From positions 3,580,467 through 3,644,466 of the forward strand of contig NC_087191.1 of assembly GCF_035594125.1 (NCBI RefSeq): DNA of 64,000 nt, written 5' to 3'. The first letter of the stretch is position 1. Each line of letters begins with the position of its first letter. The position numbers were made by a program, and so were the translations under genes. The stretch comes from Scylla paramamosain (Eukaryota > Arthropoda > Malacostraca > Decapoda > Portunidae). This document shows, piece by piece, positions 28,685-40,347 of this stretch. Under the pieces are notes generated by a model. That model did no database searches. It was not told the DNA's origin and worked only from the letters and a program-made list of their open reading frames with translations.

Positions 28685-31600
28685 CTAGGAGGAGGCAGTA
28701 GACACCTGCCGAAACGATAATTACTCCTAGTGAGGTCTAAAGCACTGTTCAGGGGGTGCTGTGAACTTATCATTAAACCCAGCTGTGACCTCACTGAACG
28801 TTTCCCTTTGTGTCTCACAACACAAGGGGGCAGTCACAGCCTGCCCTCTAAAGACAACTCTCTTCCTCCACACAAAACTACAAGCACCTAATAACACACA
28901 CATCCTTCACTCAAAAATTTTAAAATCAGCATGGCGACTCCTACACCACCCTCGGAGTCCCCATCTGGGAAGGGGACCATAAATGTCCCCAGGTCTCACT
29001 GCCTTTCTGTCGACGACCCTAAGTGTCTTGACACCCCCCTCAACTTTTTCTTCATTAACTTCTGCAACATTCGAGGTCTAAGATCTGATTTTCAATCTGT
29101 AGAACACCACCTCTCCCCTTCTAAACCTCATCTTCTTTTCCTCACTGAAACGTAGGTGTCTGAGGCAACTGACAGTAGTCCCTTTTCTGTTCCCTCCTAC
29201 TTTCTCTATCCTCATTTTCGATCCAAAGCTGGATGCTGCGTTTATGTGCGCAATGACTTAACCTGCTCTCGTGTCCACGCTCTTGAATCTTCCGAGTTTT
29301 CCACCATCTGGCTACGACTACAGAGTCACTCTCATACTAAATTTATCTGTGCTGTATACCTCTCACCTAACTCCTCTGACTATAAGAAATTCTTTGACTA
29401 CTTATTTTCCAAAGTGGAGCACATTCTGACCCTCTTCCCTTTTGCAGAGATCTCCATTCTTGGAGACTTCAATGTTCACCACCAGCTTTGGCTCTCCTCT
29501 CCCTCCACTGACCATCCTGGTGAACTAGCCTACAACTTTGCTATCCTCCATGACCTACAACAATTGGTGCAACACCCTACTCGTACTCCTGACCGTCTTT
29601 GAGATACGCCCAACATTCTTGACCTTTTCCTGACCTCTAATCCTTCTGCTTATGCTGTCACCCTTTCTTCTCCGTTGGGCTCCTCCGATCACAATCTCAT
29701 ATCTTTATCTTGTCCTATCGCTCCAATCCCTCCTCAGGATTCCCCTAGGCGAAGGTGCCTCTGGCGTTTTGCCTCTGCTAGTTGGGGGGACCTGAGGAGG
29801 TATTTTGCTGATTTTCCTTGGAATGACTACTGTTTCCATGTCAGAGACCCGTCTTTGTGTGCTGAGCGCATAACAGAGGTGATAGTGTCTGGCATGAAGG
29901 CGTACATTCCTCACTCTTTTTCTCGTCCTAAACCTTCTAAACCTTGGTTTAACACAGCTTGTTCTCGTGCTATACATGATAGAGAGGTGGCCCACAAAAG
30001 GTACTTAAGCCTTCCATCACCAGAATCTCATGCACTTTATATTTCTGCCCGGAACCATGCCAAGTCTGTTCTCCAACTAGCCAAAAACTCCTTCATTAAC
30101 AGAAAATGTCAAAACCTTTCAAGATCTAACTCCCCTCGTGATTTCTGGCACCTAGCCAAAAATATCTCCAATAACTTTGCTTCTTCTTCTTTCCCTCCTC
30201 TATTTCAACCAGAAGGCACCACTGTTATCACATCTATTTCTAAAGCTGAACTCTTCGCTCAAACCTTTGCTAAAAACTCTACCTTGGACGATTCTGGGCT
30301 TATTCCTCCCTCTCCTCCACCCTCTGACTATTTCATGCCACCTATTAAAACTCTTCGCAATGATGTTTTCCATGCCCTCGCTGGCCTAAACCCTCGGAAG
30401 GCTTATGGACCTGATGGGGTCCCTCCTATTGTTCTCCGAAACTGTGCCTCCGTGCTTGCACCTTGCCTAGTCAAACTCTTTCAGCTCTGTCTGTCAACAT
30501 CTACCTTTCCTTCTTGCTGGAAGTTTGCCTACATTCAACCTGTTCCTAGAAAGGGTGACCGTTCTAATCCCTCAAACTACCGTCCTATTGCTTTAATTTC
30601 CTGCCTATCTAAAGTTTTTTAATCTATCCTCAACAGGAAGATTCTTAAACATCTATCACTTCACAACCTTCTATCTGATCGCCAGTATGGGTTCCGTCAA
30701 GGCCGCTCTACTGGTGATCTTCTGGCTTTCCTTACTGAGTCTTGGTCATCCTCTTTTAGAGATTTTGGTGAAACTTTTGCTGTTGCCTTGGACATATCAA
30801 AAGCTTTTGAAAGAGTCTGGCACAAAGCTTTGATTTCCAAACTACCCTCCAACGGTTTCTATCCTTCTCTCTGTAACTTCATCTCAAGTTTCCTTTCTGA
30901 CCGTTCTATTGCTGCTGTGGTAGACGGTCACTGTTCTTCTCCTAAATCTACTAACACTGGTGTTCCTCAGGGTTCTGTCCTGTCACCCACTCTCTTATTA
31001 TTCATTAATGATCTTCTAAACCAAACTTCTTGTCCTATCCACTCCTACGCTGATGATACCACTGATACCTCCTACGCTGATGATACTTTTCCACGTCTTT
31101 TCATAGACGTCCAATCCTTCAGGAGGTAAACATATCACGCAGGGAAGCCACAGAACGCTTGACTTCTGATCTTTCTAAAATTTCTGATTGGGGCAGAGCA
31201 AACTTGGTATTGTTCAATGCCTCAAAAACTGAATTCCTCAATCTTCCAGACAACTATCCCCTCTTCTTCAATGACACTCAACTGTCCCCCTCTTCTACAC
31301 TGAACATCCTTGGTCTGTCCTTTACTTATAATCTGAACTGGAAACTTCACATCTCATGTCTATCTAAAACAGCTTCTATGAAGTTAGGTGTTCTGAGACG
31401 TCTCCGCCAGTTTTTCTCACCCCCCCCAGCTGCTAACTCTGTACAAGGGCCTTATCCGTCCATGTATGGAGTATGCTTCACATGTCTGGGGTGCTCCACT
31501 CATACTGCTCCTCTAGACAGGGTGGAATGAAAAGCTTTTCGTCTCATCAACTCTCCTCTAACTGACTGTCTTCAGTCTCTCTCTCACCACCGCAATGTTG

Positions 31601-31993
31601 CATATCTAGCTGTCTTCTACCGCTGTTTTCATGCTAACTGCTCTTCTGATCTTGCTAACAGCATGCCTCCCCTCCTTCCGCGGCCTCGCTGTACAAGACT
31701 TTCTTCTTTCTCTCACCTCTATTCTGTCCATCTCTCTAACGCAAGAGTTAACCAGTATTCTCAATCATTCATCCCTTTCTCTGGTAAACTCTGGAACTCC
31801 CTGCCTGCTTCTGTATTTCCACCTTCCTATGACTTGAATTCCTTCAAGAGGGAGGTTTCAAGACACTTATTCATCAATTTTTGACCACTGCTTTGACACT
31901 TTTATGGGACTGGCATTTCAGTGGGCATATTTTTTTATTGAATTGTTTTTGCCCTTGGCCAGTGTCCTTCCTACATAAAAAAAAAAAAAAAAA
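28685..31993 (+). mobile_element. Family A non-LTR retrotransposon, nearly full length
   Basis: This is the best copy. The 5' end (AGGCAGTAGACACCTGC) and 5' UTR match the start of the copy at 58731. One ORF then runs from ATG 28931 to TGA 31884, and a 3' UTR ends in about 16 A. It is inserted in the minus-strand family B element, whose linker is interrupted between TTAEIK and IKQLKK. I see no obvious target-site duplication. The element has no separate gag ORF. Confidence 0.93.
28931..31884 (+). pseudogene. Endonuclease-reverse transcriptase of family A (few lesions)
   Basis: Endonuclease: INFCNIRGL, then LFLTET (catalytic E), [32 protein letters not shown] and [83 protein letters not shown] and SYADDT. 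The C-terminal domain ends NSLPASVFPPSYDLNSF. The frame opened at 28931 carries through to 31059 with three point-mutation stops (29153, 29600, 30620). The only frameshift in the core is the repeated YADD segment (31043-31059 and 31070-31086). A TGA at 31528 and small in-frame losses follow. The product would nick DNA and prime reverse transcription there. Confidence 0.93.
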
Positions 31994-33336
31994 GTTTGAT
32001 TTCGGCAGTTGTGATCCTTTCGTCTACGATGTTTGTTCCAAGGCGTGTGGTGTCAGAATAGTCGTATGGTGTAATTCTGTGCAGATTGTTTTGCATATAA
32101 TCTTGAACCTCGTCATTATTATCTTCCTCTTCCTCTTCATTACTGAATATCTGAGCCCAGTGTTGACGATGTAATTGTTCTTTTCCTGTTTTGGTGTATA
32201 TTTTAGTGTTGGTGTGATCTAGCAAATATTGAAGGTCCGGAGAGGTGTTACCTGTGCATCTTGATTTTGTTCCAGAATTTTTCTGGGTTCCTGTACATGG
32301 TGGCGGTTTGCTCAATTAAGCGTTGCCAGTTCCCGTTGCTCTCTTCTATTAGCTTTGTTTCGAGTATAGTTTGGAAGTATCTGTATGTTCTGAAGAGATA
32401 GAAGTTCCATCCGTATTGATGTGAATGATTCCTTATGGCGTTAAATCTCACTATTATTTCTTTTGTGTCCTCAGTTAGTTCTGGTGCTGACAACTGACGG
32501 TAGCTGGTGAATGGGATATAGTTTTTGATTGCAGAGTCTATGGAATTATGACAGTTGTCTATTGCAGTGTCTATATTCTCTAGCTCAGTAAGATTTAAGT
32601 TGTCGTAATTTAATTTGTTATCAAAGTACTCTTTGAATTTATCCCACTCTGCCACCTGTGTGTTCAGTCTAGATGGTGCAGGGGTCAATATAAGTGAGGC
32701 TGAAACTGTCATAATTATGGGAATATGATCGCTGGTGGTGAGCGGGCCAGGAGTTATACAAGTATTATGGTATGTTCTGTAATTAGTGAGTATAATATCT
32801 GGAGTGGTACCTCTCTCTTGTGTGTGAAATGTTGAAAAGTTGGGGCCAATATGCTGTACGGTTCTGTTGTGTATTAGAGTGTGTATCTGTCTGCCTTTTG
32901 TGTTAGAATGTTGGTAGCCCAGGCATGGGTGGTTGGCATTCAGGTCTGGAATCATGTAAACTGGTGTCTGTCGTCTGAAAGTTTATGAAGTCAAGAATAG
33001 GTATAAATGTATGAGCAGGTGGCTGATATAAAGTGGCAAATATAATTTACCTGTTGAGGTTTTATTTTCAATTGCTAGTATGTCAGAAAGAAAGTCATCA
33101 ATGGTCTTGTAGTTTATATTTCTTTTGCTTGCAATAGCAAAGCCGTCAGCTTGGTGGTTTAAGGTGTTTTTCTTTATGTTATAATATGGTATTTTCATGG
33201 TTTGGGTATCTGGTATGCAATGACTGTTTAGTAGGATGTCAGGATCAATGTCTTTATAAATGTTTGATAGTGCAATTCGTCTCTTGTTCCAATGCTGAAC
33301 ATTGTGTTGAATAATTTTCAATGTATGAATGGCCAT
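31994..33336 (-). pseudogene. Endonuclease and linker of family B ORF2
   Basis: It opens MAIHTLKIIQHNVQHWNKRR, the start of the endonuclease fold with the metal-binding N. After a frame break near 32960-32990 the catalytic part reads PDLNANHPCLGYQHSN (the GDFNAH equivalent, with G-D changed to P-D and F to L), TTPDIILTNY and TTSDHIPIIM (SDH retained). The linker then continues to ERITTAEIK, where the family A copy interrupts. Confidence 0.85.
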
Positions 33337-33691
33337 TGTGGTGTATGGTGTCGCAGTTAGTTTTACTTGTTTGTGTCCTGAATTACTTAGTGTTTCCTTT
33401 GTCTCCTTAGTATGTCTTTCGGTGGCGGTGTTTTGTCGGCCAAATACCCAGATCTAATTTTCCTAGATACACTGTCATTTACCATAATCCAGCATGAATT
33501 GTCAAGTTTGATTTCACTGGATTCTGTTAAATTGAATAATTCTGTGCCTTCTATTGTATGGTCCGAATAAGTGTACTTTTAATATATTGTCAATCTTTTT
33601 TTGTGGTCAGATCCTTTTGTGTCATATTATCAGGCCAGCCTGAGCTTTCAGGAGTGTAGATTTTTTCAGTTCGATATCTTTACTATTGAGT

Positions 33692-34814
33692 CTAGTTTGT
33701 GGTGGTAGTTCCTATTTCTGATGGTTCCCTGCAGATTGCATTGTCTTGAGCTTTCTTTGATCCTTTGTTGTGGTCTCCCCTAACATCCTCCCTAGTTTGC
33801 TTTGAATTCTCATCTCCTCCTTTCCCTCCATCTTCCTCCTCTTGTGTGAGGATCTTAAGTTTAGTAGAGTCTAGTATTTTGGGGATGTTGATACAGGGAA
33901 GGTTGTTTGCAGTTAAAGTAGAGTTCAATTCTCTCTCGTAGCATCCCAGTTCTGTTATATTCAAAATATGGGCGTGCAGCATGCATGTGTAAATCTTCAG
34001 GTAGAGTTCTTTGTTAATGGGCACTGGTGATGATGCAGAAATGTTCTAAGGAGTTGACTGATTCTTAGACACATTAGCGTAGGATTTAATGTCCTTTTCC
34101 TTTTCCCTTTTTTTTTGCTTGATTAGGTCTTTTCTTTTGGGGCATTTCATTGACAACGTCCTGTGCTCCCCATCACAGTTGATGCATTTTTTTTGGATGA
34201 GCTGTTACATTCTCACCAAGTGTGGGTTGTATCAGCACACAGAGCAAATTTTTAAATCTTTCTGGTGAGGACATGAGTTGGTATTATGGTCTTCTAGTGC
34301 GTAACATCTAAAGCAGGTTTGGAGATTGTAATTTTTTTTTTTTTTTTTGCTGTATCTGGTGTCCTGGGATGCTCATTTGAAAGAGTTTTGTACCTTGGTC
34401 TGTTGCTTTGATTGCTGTTGCTGCATCTCCGAATGTTATTTTCATAGCTTTGGCGTTTGGGAATTTAAAAACATTGTTGAAGTTAATCCATGTATTGTGC
34501 TGCTGTAGTTCCTGAGCTATATCAACCTCTGTGTTTTTGAAAATGTGTGGGTCTACACTGAAAACTATTATGGATCTTTTAGCTTTCAATTCAGGGGGAA
34601 TTTGAGGGGAGAAGCCATGTTCTTCTAGATCCGTCGATATCTGTAGTTGGAAAATCTTATCAAGGTCTTCATCTGTGGAGGTGATTATTACGAAACCGTC
34701 ATTTACAGGTATCAGCTCTGTGACGTATATATCATTGTTTGAGAAAACTGCCAGTATAGATGACTGTTTTCTTGGGTCTTTAGAGTCTCTTGCTTTTATC
34801 TTGACTCTTGGCAT
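33692..34814 (-). pseudogene. Gag-like ORF1 of family B
   Basis: ORF1 opens MPRVKIKARDSKDPRKQSSI and carries an RRM-like middle region (RSIIVFSVDPHIFKNTEVDI). A run of A (T on plus, 34331-34348) disturbs the frame. Downstream are two zinc knuckles: CFRCYALEDHNTNSC (about 34315-34270) and CINCDGEHRTLSMKC (34188-34144), the latter in the C-x2-C-x3-H-x6-C spacing of jockey/I Gag proteins. Stops lie between them. The C-terminal tail (34024-33692) is acidic, then basic. Gag binds element RNA in the ribonucleoprotein particle. Confidence 0.85.
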
Positions 34815-34869
34815 GATGGAGCAGAATTGTTATAGAAAGTGTGCAAATGTGTAGAGTGTCAGTTACTAT

Positions 34870-35690
34870 GTGCGGCTTAGAACAGCTCAGGACTCGACCT
34901 CCCACGACCAGGATTGATCCCTTGTCAATCTCACCCTGCCTTATCTCTCTCAACTCCGTCCTGGACCTTACCTCCCCCCTCGTTCGTTGCCAGTCAATTC
35001 CTTGGAGGTACCTTTGCAATCACTCAAAATCTGCACTCCCAAAGTCAGGTATTTGACTAGCGTTTTTGTTTCTAAAAGTTTCCTCCCATTTTAATTTGTA
35101 GGTAATTTCACAATGGTCATTGTTACCTAGCTGTCCTCCAACCTCTACCTACATGACTGCTTCCTCCCTATTACTTACAATTAAATTTAGGATATTATTC
35201 CTCCGTGTGGGTTCTAAGATTACCTGTAAAAAAAAAAAAAAATGAACTTCCTCTGCTTCACTGTTACCCACCTTCAGGCTCCAGTCGATATTCCTAATAT
35301 TAAAATATCCTACCACACATACCTCACTGTACCTCCTTGCTCTATTTTTCTCCTGCCAGAGTAAGAAGTTAATTTCCTTTGTACTGTTCGGTGGCCTGTA
35401 CACTGATCCCAGCACTACTGACTGTGACCCTTCATTAATATCTATCCATATCGACTCTGTTTTCCTATCTGTTTTAATTATACTGTCAATACAACATTGT
35501 AATCTGTCCCTAACGTACAGCGCGACACTTCCTCCTCTCCTGTTATCTTTGTCTTTATAGAATAGTGTATAACCTTCTATCTTAACCTCAGCATTAAATA
35601 CTTTTTCTGACATATTTAACAAAGTTTCTGTTAAAACAATATCAAAGTTCTCTACACACACAACATTCCTATAAACAAGTCTATTTTATT
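34870..35690 (-). pseudogene. Endonuclease fragment of a further non-LTR element (CR1-like)
   Basis: A minus-strand frame (35661-35149) reads IVLTETLLN, GGSVALYVRDRLQ, TESIWIDI and VVLGSVYRPPNSTKEINFLL. It continues YFNIRNIDW (catalytic GDFN changed to GYFN), VILEPTRRNNILNLIVSN and, further on, NNDHCEI (normally SDH). A run of 14 A at 35229-35243 has shifted the frame. After about 34960 the sequence continues as a linker (RTRGEVRSRTELREIRQG) until the family B 5' end. No RT remains. Confidence 0.8.
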
Positions 35691-35882
35691 CAAAATATTT
35701 CTATAGTTCGTGTAGTAAACACTAAAGCTATTCCTCACCTTCGCTGAGGTAGTTACCTTCCTAGATTAAACTAATTTATTCTCCATTTCGTCCTTCCTCC
35801 TGACTAACGAAAAAAGCGCTCGAGTGCAGGTATCTCCCGCTCGAGTGTTCCAAAACACCCATGCGTGACAAATGCACTCCAT

Positions 35883-35931
35883 CCCTGGCAGAGAGAGGGA
35901 GAGAGAGAGAGTGTGTGTGTGTGTGTGTGTG
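35883..35931. repeat. Compound (GA)n-(GT)n microsatellite
   Basis: A GA run leading into a GT run and a short G-tract. Confidence 0.95.
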
Positions 35932-36004
35932 GTGGGGGGATGGAAGGTGGGTAAGGATTAACGGTAGATCACAATCGTACCCATACCTTCCTGACTGACT
36001 CGAC

Positions 36005-36145
36005 GTCACACGCAATGCAGCCAATCATAAGAAGGCTTTGTGTCATCGACGAGGAAATCACGTGACATTGTTTACAAACTGTGATACAGCACGAAGCTTT
36101 CACACAGCCACCTATCACCAGTCTCCGGTCCTCACTGCACTAGCC
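36005..36145 (+). promoter_or_regulatory. Putative promoter of the transposon Myb/SANT gene
   Basis: The 140 bp upstream of the ATG at 36146 are GC-richer and contain GACGTCAC, AGCCAATCA (a CCAAT box near 36017) and a CACGTGA E-box (near 36058). No TATA box is clear. The assignment rests on position and motifs only. Confidence 0.3.
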
Positions 36146-39100
36146 ATGGCCAGCGAACCTCGCACCAAGAAAACAAGACCTCGCTTCACCGACGCCGAGA
36201 CATTAATTAGTCTTGGTGGAGATGGAGAAGCGGGATGCGGTGATTATGGGAAAACTGGATGGAAGAATCACATAAAACACGAAGAGCAGAGCTTGACAGG
36301 AGGTGATTGCCATTGTAAATTCAGTCAGCCGAGTGTCTAGGACACCGGAAGAACTGAGAAAAAAGTACAGGGACTTAAGTAGTCAAGTGAAGGAGAAGGC
36401 AGCAGCAGAACAATGTCTTTCTGCAGGCACTGGTGAGTTCATCGGTTATGCCGATCACATTTTTGTAATCTTAGCATGGTGCGGTTGACAAAGCAGAGGG
36501 ATGGAATTACTGTGATGTAACCAAACAGCAGGTGTGAAGCCCACCTGTAGGTGAGTTAAGTTATGGCTCATGGTTCCAGCAAGCACACACTAAGATGCTC
36601 TTTTACTCTTTCACCAGTCTCAACATTCTTATCGGATAGAGTCCGTCATTCTGAGTAATTTGAAACCATACATACTCAATATAAATTATATAAAATGTTG
36701 ACAGCTGTTTTTAAATATTCATCACTACCTACCTTACTTTTGGGAAGCAAGGCCAGTTTAGATTTCTTTTGTTAGGTTGTATTATTTTGCTTTTTTTGGA
36801 TAACTGGTTAGTCTGAATTAGTTGGTTACATTTGGTTGGGTTAGATTTGTTTGGTTAGGTTATCAACGTTAGTTGGCTATATTTGGTTGGGTTAGAATTG
36901 TTTGGTTAGGTTAAGTACTTTCTGTTAGGTTGGGTTAGGTAGTGGTGTATGACATCCAGGTGGCAGCCATGGTGAGTGCTTGCTTATTTGTTAGGGCCAA
37001 TCTATCTTTTTTTGTACAATGTTAATATTTTTTTTGTGTTTTTTGTACATCATTAGTTTCTGGACTGGTGTATCAGGGGCTAAAAAAATAATGCCTAATG
37101 ATTTTGCAGAGGAAAAAACAAACAAAAAAAAAACAAGCATATTAATTCAAAATGTGCAAAAAAAAAAAAATACCAGAAATAAATAGTTACATCCATAATA
37201 GAGAAACTAGTGAATGAGTAGAAAGTTGCCAACTAGTATATGTGCTTATTATTTTATCTTGATCATATTGCATGTAGAATTAAGTTAACTAATTTTTTTA
37301 ACAATGCTTTGAGTAATATGACAAAATTTCCCAAATGACTTTGTTGCATAATTGGTTATAAAAAAAAAATGTTTCATTGTGCTCACCCTTTGGGACCTGA
37401 ACAGCTGGAAACATTTTATTTTAAAATATTTGTTTTACATTTTTAAGGGTGAGTTAGGTAAGGTAGATTAGCTAGGTTAGATTGGTGACAGCACTGCTTA
37501 AAACCCCTCCAGTTATATAGCAATAGTTTGCTTTTGTATACATGTCGTGATTTAATGTTGGTGCTGTTGTCAAACTTGTACTTGACAACCATAACCAAGA
37601 ACCTGCTATGCACTGGATTATAAATAGGAGTGTGTACATTACCTGTGGCAGTCATGTCTGAGACAGTGAACACTGCAGCACTTAAAAACTTCAAAATGAT
37701 CAGTAATACATTGAAGAATTACAGCAGGTGCATTTAGCTTAACATGGGAGCTTCTGACTAGCTGATAATTGCAACTTTCATTTTCATGTAGGTGGGGGAC
37801 GTACAGAGGAAACCAGCTACATTGATGCAGAGCTGGTAGTCCTACAAATACTGTCTGCCAATGCCGGACAGCAAGGACGCCACCTTCCGTAAGTAAACTA
37901 AAATAGGACCAATTGAATTTTAGAAATTACTACCATTTTTAATTGAAATCATAGTAAAGTAATGTAACAACAATTAAATATGGTAAAGCACCAGCTTTTA
38001 TGGGGCCAGAAGGGCAACAAAGCCACCACTCACCTTCTGGAGTTTAGATATCTGCACACTTAAATATCAGCCCAACAAAACTATGTAATAGACATAAACT
38101 TGAATAAGTTGACTCTTCAGTGAAAATAATTGTAAAGAAAAAAATACCAGTTTATTCTTTCATTATAGTAATGTTTTTTTTTTTTTTTTTTTCTAGGAGT
38201 GTCTGGCCCCCTGCAAGGCCCACAGCCATCCACCAGTGGTGGTGGTGGAGTCACCTATCATTTGCTGGTGTTGCTTGGGCCTCTGGATCTAGTGGTGCTG
38301 TGAGGGGCACCTTGATATGACAGCTTTTGAAGTCATCAATGTTGCAGATGACATCCATCACCCAATGGTGAATAATTATGCTGTTTGTTCCATGTTTACA
38401 TGTATACATTTTTCCTTCTCCAGTACTGTACTTTTATCACGTGCCATACTTTTCACATGTCTATTTTTATTACAGTCATTTAATATGCTAATTAAATGCA
38501 GTACATTTGTAGACAATTTATTCAACTATCATTTGTATATTATTACTTCACCTCCCAGGATCCAGATGACAGGCAGCCACCTGCCATCTGCCTCTCCTTG
38601 TCTACCTGCAGCTCCCCAGCCATCATGACCACCAGCTGCTCAGCAAAGAAGGCACACAACTCCTCCAGGTAAGTTTGTTCTTGCTACTTAGGCCTATTTT
38701 TTCATGAATACATCTCTCAGGTATTTAAAATACTGATTCCAAAAGTGCATCTTACCACCATCCTGGGTATGCTAGAAAGGTTCAAGGAGCAAGTAAGGAA
38801 AATGGACAAAGCAGGGTAAGATGACATGTAATTTGACAAAGCATTTATTTTGCATATTGTAGTAAAAAAAATCATGTTTTCTTAAATCTATTGCAGGTCG
38901 TTGCTCAGAGCTTGTGCTCCTTCAAGTCATGGAGACACAGTGGGACATGCAGTGCAGCCTGGACATGCCACTGGCTATGGTGCAGCAGGAACAAGGGGAA
39001 GCTCTAAGGCTGAGAGTGCAGGCTTTGCAGCAGATTGCTGCATCACAGCAGCAGGCTCTTCAGCAGATTGCTGCCTCACTCACATCAGCAATCTGTTGAA

Positions 39101-39176
39101 ATGCAGAGAGAAATCTTTCAATCTCTCCCGCAATTTATGGCTCATGCCATGTGGTGGTTCAATGCCAACCATCAAA
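36146..39176 (+). pseudogene. Myb/SANT-like DNA-binding protein of the Harbinger transposon
   Basis: Exon 1 (36146-36432) reads MASEPRTKKTRPRFTDAETL, then after a one-base shift VEMEKRDAVIMGKLDGRIT, stop, and RTPEELRKKYRDLSSQVKEK. This is the Myb/SANT domain of Harbinger accessory proteins, which help the transposase bind its ends. Further exons have proper borders: 37792-37888, 38197 to about 38367 (GPLQGPQPSTSGGGG), 38559-38668, 38721-38815 (LTTILGMLERFKEQVRKMDK) and 38897-39176 (LRVQALQQIAASQQQALQQI, a coiled coil). A frameshift and two stops in exon 1 inactivate the gene. Confidence 0.75.
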
Positions 39177-40347
39177 GTAAGTTATAAGTGAATATGAAAA
39201 ATTATCTGTTAAATTTCAATATGTCTGACTTACAAAGTAAGTCAGACAATATTGGTGAGGTTAAAGTTTTTTCTGGTGCCCTGGTGGTCAATTTTATATT
39301 TGTACATTATAATTTAATAATTTCTTTGTGCTGTGATTCATGATAGTGCTATCTTACTGATATCTACAATGCCTTAGTATTAAAGTACAAAGATAAAGTT
39401 AGAGTGTTGTGTGGTTAACTGGGGGCATTTTTATACATATGTTTATTTATCTCTAACTTTCCAGGCCCTAAGCTGTGCTCATACAAGTAGATTTTTTTTT
39501 TTTCATCTTGTGCTACCAAAGGCTTTGGTACTTGATATTTTTTATTTTTTTTTCATATAAAAATATGGTATTTAATTATTTTTTATAAAAATATATCTAC
39601 AGTACTTTTTTAATTAATTTGTATTATTCATACCTAATATTTGCAAGCTGTTTCATTTTGAGATGAAATAAAATGCTGCAGTGATCTCTTTAATCTAGTG
39701 ATGCATGGAAAAACATTATTTCAGTTACTACATGATTACTAAAACGTGTATCCAATACCTGTCTCTCATGCTTCATTGCTAGTAAAAGTTTTGTATGACC
39801 TCCTGCTGCACAACTCTTCCTGGAATACGATGATCTCTGCTGCACAGCAACAGGGTTGGCGTCAGTGTGTGGTATCTCCTCATTCTCAGGAGGTGGTAGC
39901 TGTAACTAAATAATTTTTGTGAGGGGCTTAGAGGTCTAGGGGTTGGAAGCTAAACCTTCTATTTCTTTTAAAGTTTATTTCGTATGAGATGAATAGTCTC
40001 ATAATTTGACATTCAGCATTTTGACACTCCAAGACTAGACCATAAGATAATGGCTTTCAAGACACTGTTGTATGTAAAAACAAATAAATATTTCCATTAA
40101 ATGTCAGTACATATCAAACAATTTCAAACCGTAACAACAAGAACGTTGTGTGTGTAATGTGTAAGAACAATCATGACTACTCTGCTCAATCTAATGCCCT
40201 TCATATTGATATTTCAGTAAACTACCTGACACACTGACAAGTACATACATCAGCAGGAATGGGAATGCCACATTTGATGCAGCGACTGTGCAGAAGTAGG
40301 CAAGCATTGATAATTAACACATTTGATAGGCCTATATTGTAGGGTGC

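Noticed and set aside
29705..29995. Minus-strand frame of 96 codons inside the family A polymerase, and similar at 59582-59941
   Set aside because: Shadow frames opposite the conserved endonuclease-linker region of family A; they recur in each copy only because the plus-strand coding sequence is conserved.
34841..35056. Plus-strand 71-codon frame (LEQLRTRPPTTRIDPLSISP)
   Set aside because: It is the complement of the linker of the minus-strand CR1-like endonuclease fragment (RTRGEVRSRTELREIRQG), which has the recognisable family match.
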